Assembly: GCA_001612575.1 (NCBI GenBank)
Contig: LJRV01000401.1
Location: 1 to 38,366, forward strand
DNA from: Streptobacillus notomytis
GTDB taxonomy: Bacteria; Fusobacteriota; Fusobacteriia; Fusobacteriales; Leptotrichiaceae
Direction of reading: 5' to 3'
DNA length: 38,366 nt
Made by a program: the position numbers and the translations under genes. Positions 35,021 to 38,366 of this stretch are shown one piece after another. The notes beneath the pieces were generated by a model, which saw only the letters and a list, made by a program, of their open reading frames with translations, made no database searches and had not been told where the DNA came from. Numbering within the stretch: the first letter of the stretch is position 1; every line of letters begins with the position of its first letter.

Positions 35021-37639
35021 TTATTTAGAATTTTTCATTTTTAAATATTCTTCTTTCCCGTAATAAGATTTCAAGTATATTTCTTTTAATTCTGAAATTA
35101 ATGGATATCTTGGATTTGCAGGAGTACATTGATCATCAAATGCATCAACTGATAACTCATCTACAGCTTCTAAGAAATCTTTTTCAGATATTCCCCAATC
35201 TCTAATAGTTTTTGGTATTCCAATTTTTTCTTTTAATTCTTCTATACCTTCAATTAAAGCTTCAATTTTTTCTTCTTTAGTTTGACCAGCTTTAGATAAT
35301 CCTAAGAAATCAGCAACCTTAGCATAACGATTTCCTGCATCTGGATATCTATATTGAGGGAATACTCCCATCTTAGTTGGTGCTTCTTCTGCATTAAACC
35401 TTATAACCTCTGATATTACTAAAGCATTTGCTATACCATGTGGTACGTGGAATTTACCTCCTAATTTATGTGCTAATGAATGGTTAATTCCTAAAAATGC
35501 ATTTGCAAAAGCCATACCTGCTATACATGATGCATTAGCCATTTTTTCTTTAGCCTTAACTGCTTTTGAACCTAACATTACTGATTCAGGTAAATATTGC
35601 ATAACTAATTTCATAGCTTCTAATGAATAAGGTTTTGTATATTCAGTTGCTAAAACTGAAACATATGATTCTATAGCATGTGTAAATACATCTATACCTG
35701 ATGCTACAGTTAATCCTTTAGGCATAGTTAACATTAATTCAGGGTCGTTAATAGCAACATCTGGAGTTAACTCATAATCAGCTAATGGGTATTTTATTCC
35801 TGTTTCATCATCAGTAATTACTGAAAATGGTGTTACTTCTGAACCAGTTCCTGCAGAAGTTGCAACAGCTACAAATTTAGCTTTAATACCCATTTTAGGG
35901 AATGCAAATATTCTCTTACGTATATCCATAAATCTCATAGCTAAATCTTTAAATCTAATTTTAGGATATTCATATAGCACCCACATTATTTTTGCAGCAT
36001 CCATTGCAGAACCTCCACCAAGTGCAATAATTACATCTGGTTGATATTCTCTCATAGCCTCTGCTCCTGCAATAGTAGAACTTAATGTAGGGTCTACTCC
36101 AACATTTGAAAATATTCTGTAATCTATTCCTATTTTTTCTAATACTTTAGTAATATGGTTAGTATATCCTAATTCTGCTAAAGTACTATCTGTTACTATA
36201 AAGGCTTTTTTATGATTATCATCTTTTAATTCTTCTATAGCTACAGGAAGTGATCCATATTTAAAGTAAATTTTTTCTGGAACTTTAAACCACAACATAT
36301 TTTCCCTTCTTTCTGCTACTGTTTTAACGTTTAATAAATGCTTAACTCCTACATTTTCTGATACAGAGTTTCCTCCCCATGATCCACAACCTAGTGTTAA
36401 TGATGGTTCTAATTTAAAGTTAAATACATCCCCTATTGCTCCAAGTGATGCTGGCATATTTATAAGGGTTCTTCCTGTTTTCATTTCTCTACCAAATCTA
36501 TTAATCTTTTCTATTTCAGCTTCATTTATATACATACAAGAAGTATGTCCAAGTCCACCAAGTTCAATTAATGCTTTAGCTATAATCATTTGTTCTTCAA
36601 ATCCTTTAGCTTTATACATAGCTAGGATTGGAGATAATTTTTCATGAGCGAAAGCTTCTTTTTCAGAATAATCTTTAACTTCCCCTATTAATACTCTAAT
36701 ATTTTCAGGTACTTTTAATCCAGCCATAGTAGCTATAGTGTATGCACTTTGACCAACTATATCAGCATTTAAAGCTCCTTCTTTAAACATTACATCTCTA
36801 ACTTTTTGAATTTCATCTTTTTTAAGAACGTATGCTCCTCTATTTATAAATTCTTTTTTAATTTCATCGTATCTTGATTCAGGTAATATAACAGATTGTT
36901 CTGATGCACAAATAACACCATTATCAAATGTCTTTGATAATAATATGTAATTTGCTGTCATCTTAACATCAGCTGTTTCATCTATAATTACTGGAGTATT
37001 TCCTGCTCCTACCCCTATAGCCGGTGTTCCAGAAGAATAAGCACTTTTAACCATTCCAGGTCCACCTGTAGCTAATATTAAATCAACACTTGCCATTAAT
37101 TCTCTTGAAAGTTCCATACTTGGTTCATCTATCCAAGATATGATATTATCTGGTGCTCCATATTTTTTAGCAACCTCTAATGCAAGTTTTGCTGCATATA
37201 TAGTTGAATTTTTAGCTCTTGGGTGTGGAGATATAATAATTGCATTTCTTGTTTTTAATGCAAGCAATATTTTAAATATTGCTGTAGATGTAGGATTTGT
37301 TGTAGGTATAACACCTGCAATAACACCAATAGGAGTAGCTATTTTCTTAATACCATAAGATTTATCTTCTTCTAAAATACCACAAGTTTTTTCATCTTTA
37401 TACTTGTTATATATGTATTCTGATGCGAAGTGATTTTTAATAACCTTATCTTCTATTAGACCCATACCTGTTTCTTCAACAGCCATAGTTGCAAGAATAA
37501 TTCTTTGATCATTAATAGTTTGAGCAACTTTTCTAAAAATTTTGTCTACTTGCTCTTGCGTAAATGAAGCATATTGTTCTTGGGCTTCTCTAACTTTTTT
37601 CATCATTTCTTTTAAACTTTTGATGTCTTTAACTACCAT
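35021..37639 (-). CDS. adhE: Bifunctional aldehyde-alcohol dehydrogenase
   Basis: 872 residues from ATG at 37639 (MVVKDIKSLKEMM), with GGAGG 5 bases upstream; four further upstream codons overlap that site. The N-terminal CoA-acylating acetaldehyde dehydrogenase (about 1-440) has the catalytic Cys in DNGVICASEQSVI and the NAD site near ATGGPGMVKSAYSSG. The C-terminal iron-dependent alcohol dehydrogenase (about 450-872) has ALGGGSAMDAAKIMW, ATSAGTGSEVTPF and the metal ligands in GINHSLAHKLGGKFHVPHG. It reduces acetyl-CoA to ethanol, regenerating NAD+ in fermentation, and usually forms spirosome filaments. Single-gene unit with its own promoter and terminator. Confidence 0.97.
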   Translation of the reverse strand: MVVKDIKSLKEMMKKVREAQEQYASFTQEQVDKIFRKVAQTINDQRIILATMAVEETGMGLIEDKVIKNHFASEYIYNKYKDEKTCGILEEDKSYGIKKIATPIGVIAGVIPTTNPTSTAIFKILLALKTRNAIIISPHPRAKNSTIYAAKLALEVAKKYGAPDNIISWIDEPSMELSRELMASVDLILATGGPGMVKSAYSSGTPAIGVGAGNTPVIIDETADVKMTANYILLSKTFDNGVICASEQSVILPESRYDEIKKEFINRGAYVLKKDEIQKVRDVMFKEGALNADIVGQSAYTIATMAGLKVPENIRVLIGEVKDYSEKEAFAHEKLSPILAMYKAKGFEEQMIIAKALIELGGLGHTSCMYINEAEIEKINRFGREMKTGRTLINMPASLGAIGDVFNFKLEPSLTLGCGSWGGNSVSENVGVKHLLNVKTVAERRENMLWFKVPEKIYFKYGSLPVAIEELKDDNHKKAFIVTDSTLAELGYTNHITKVLEKIGIDYRIFSNVGVDPTLSSTIAGAEAMREYQPDVIIALGGGSAMDAAKIMWVLYEYPKIRFKDLAMRFMDIRKRIFAFPKMGIKAKFVAVATSAGTGSEVTPFSVITDDETGIKYPLADYELTPDVAINDPELMLTMPKGLTVASGIDVFTHAIESYVSVLATEYTKPYSLEAMKLVMQYLPESVMLGSKAVKAKEKMANASCIAGMAFANAFLGINHSLAHKLGGKFHVPHGIANALVISEVIRFNAEEAPTKMGVFPQYRYPDAGNRYAKVADFLGLSKAGQTKEEKIEALIEGIEELKEKIGIPKTIRDWGISEKDFLEAVDELSVDAFDDQCTPANPRYPLISELKEIYLKSYYGKEEYLKMKNSK

Positions 37640-37689
37640 TTTTACCTCCAATAATTTTTAACTTTAACCTATCTAGTTAAATATTTATT

Positions 37690-37718
37690 ATTATACCTCA
37701 AAAATCCCAAAAAATCAA
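37690..37718 (-). promoter_or_regulatory. Promoter of adhE
   Basis: Minus-strand TTGATT (37718-37713), 17-base spacer, TATAAT (37695-37690). The TTGAGGTATAAT core is identical to that of the nan promoter. The leader contains an inverted repeat TTTAAC-N7-GTTAAA. Confidence 0.75.
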
Positions 37719-37735
37719 GATATATTTTTCACTTT

Positions 37736-37766
37736 TAAAAAATAGTCCAGTAAAAATCTGGACTAT
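37736..37766 (-). terminator. Terminator after ridA
   Basis: Minus-strand stem ATAGTCCAG / CTGGACTAT (37766-37758 with 37750-37742), 7-base loop, followed by TTTTTTAAAAG. Confidence 0.9.
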
Positions 37767-37769
37767 CTT

Positions 37770-38135
37770 CTATTTTTTAATATATGCTATAGCTTCAATT
37801 TCAACTAAACCACCCTTAGGTAATTTACCTACCTCAAAGGCAGATCTTGCAGGAAATGGTTCTTGAAAATATGTTTCATAAACTTCATTTACAGATGTAA
37901 AATCGTTTATATCATCTAAAAGAACCATAGTTTTAACTACATCTTTTGTAGTTAATCCATTAATTTCTAAAATTGATTTTAAATTTTCTAATGATTGTTT
38001 TGCTTGTTCTGCTGCTGTTTTTCCTTCTATAACGTTAGTTTCAGGATTTATTCCTAATTGTCCTGAAATATATAGGAAATCTCCAGCTATATAATATGCA
38101 GAATATGGTCCTACTGCATTTGGTATTTTTTTCAT
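37770..38135 (-). CDS. ridA: RidA-family reactive enamine/imine deaminase
   Basis: 121 residues. RidA (YjgF/UK114) hydrolyses reactive 2-aminoacrylate-type intermediates made by PLP enzymes. Family marks: AVGPYSAYYIAGDFLYISGQ, GINPETNVIEG, the substrate-binding Arg in FPARSAFEVGKLPKGG, and VEIEAIAYIK. AAAGGAG precedes the ATG. It begins about 15 bases after the tuf terminator and no separate promoter is visible, so it may depend on read-through from tuf. Its own terminator follows immediately. Confidence 0.95.
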   Translation of the reverse strand: MKKIPNAVGPYSAYYIAGDFLYISGQLGINPETNVIEGKTAAEQAKQSLENLKSILEINGLTTKDVVKTMVLLDDINDFTSVNEVYETYFQEPFPARSAFEVGKLPKGGLVEIEAIAYIKK

Positions 38136-38150
38136 AATTTCTCTCCTTTA

Positions 38151-38182
38151 TTTTAAAAATAGCTTACTAAAGTAAGCTATTT
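38151..38182 (-). terminator. Terminator after tuf
   Basis: Minus-strand stem AAATAGCTTAC / GTAAGCTATTT (38182-38172 with 38167-38157), TTTA loop, followed by TTAAAATAAAGG. Confidence 0.85.
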
Positions 38183-38190
38183 ATATATTA

Positions 38191-38366
38191 TTATTCAGCT
38201 ATATCAGCAACAACTCCTGAGGCTACTGTTCTTCCTCCCTCTCTTATTGAGAATCTTAATCCTGTCTCTATTGCTATTGGGTGGATTAATTCTACTGATA
38301 CTGATATATTATCTCCAGGCATTACCATCTCTACTCCTTCTGGTAAGTTTACTTCTCCTGTTATAT
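38191..38366 (-). CDS. tuf: Elongation factor Tu, C-terminal part only
   Basis: The last 58 codons of EF-Tu: [39 protein letters not shown] and [14 protein letters not shown] before a TAA stop at 38191-38193. This is domain III, which contacts tRNA and EF-Ts. The 5' part is outside the window. The SGVVADIAE ending differs from the more usual GAGVVTKIIE. Confidence 0.97.
   Translation of the reverse strand, partial: ITGEVNLPEGVEMVMPGDNISVSVELIHPIAIETGLRFSIREGGRTVASGVVADIAE

Noticed and set aside
37640-37690. Rex redox-repressor site in the adhE leader
   Set aside because: The inverted repeat TTTAAC-N7-GTTAAA lacks the TTGTG/CACAA-type arms and spacing of known Rex sites.

Overview
The window is very AT-rich and has fusobacterial traits. 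The EF-Tu tail, AdhE, the N-type-like F-ATPase rotor and the RpiR-controlled sialic acid operon look like Leptotrichiaceae (Streptobacillus or Sneathia type). This placement is inferred from protein character; no rRNA is present. Almost every gene is on the minus strand, so transcription runs from high to low coordinates. The plus strand holds only a degraded insertion sequence, one DUF2147 gene, a small decayed reading frame and a probable structured RNA.

Layout. 1-1114: the 5' end of a predicted exported/outer-membrane protein, then an eroded IS3/IS150-type element. 1141-4298: an EF-G-like GTPase, an NlpC/P60 hydrolase and D-aminoacyl-tRNA deacylase. 4398-4642: tRNA-Lys, tRNA-Gly and tRNA-Leu, with their own promoter and terminator. 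4697-8551: a TSUP permease, two FAD-dependent oxidoreductases and a small basic protein. 8628-11337: QueH, an exported TPR protein and DapH. 11460-20012: the complete F-type ATP synthase operon (atpI-B-E-F-H-A-G-D-C), followed by an M3 oligopeptidase. 20073-20890: divergent plus-strand region ending in a DUF2147 gene. 20930-25549: mutL, rlmH, two small conserved genes and lysS. 25625-25900: plus-strand promoter, candidate 6S-like RNA and shared terminator.

25913-34870 is a sialic acid operon of ten genes: a cytoplasmic NanM-like mutarotase, an RpiR regulator, nanE, nanK, nanA, two closely related solute-binding lipoproteins around two ABC permeases, and a small membrane protein. The predicted path is uptake of Neu5Ac, cleavage by NanA, phosphorylation by NanK and epimerisation by NanE to GlcNAc-6-P. 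No transporter ATPase and no nagA/nagB lie in the window. 35021-38366: adhE, ridA and the 3' end of tuf.

Most transcription units show clear sigma70-type promoters and intrinsic terminators. The items most worth a second look are the unannotated RNA at about 25659-25855, the Na+-binding signature of the ATP synthase c subunit, and the sialic acid operon with duplicated binding proteins, no ATPase and a palindrome beside its promoter.
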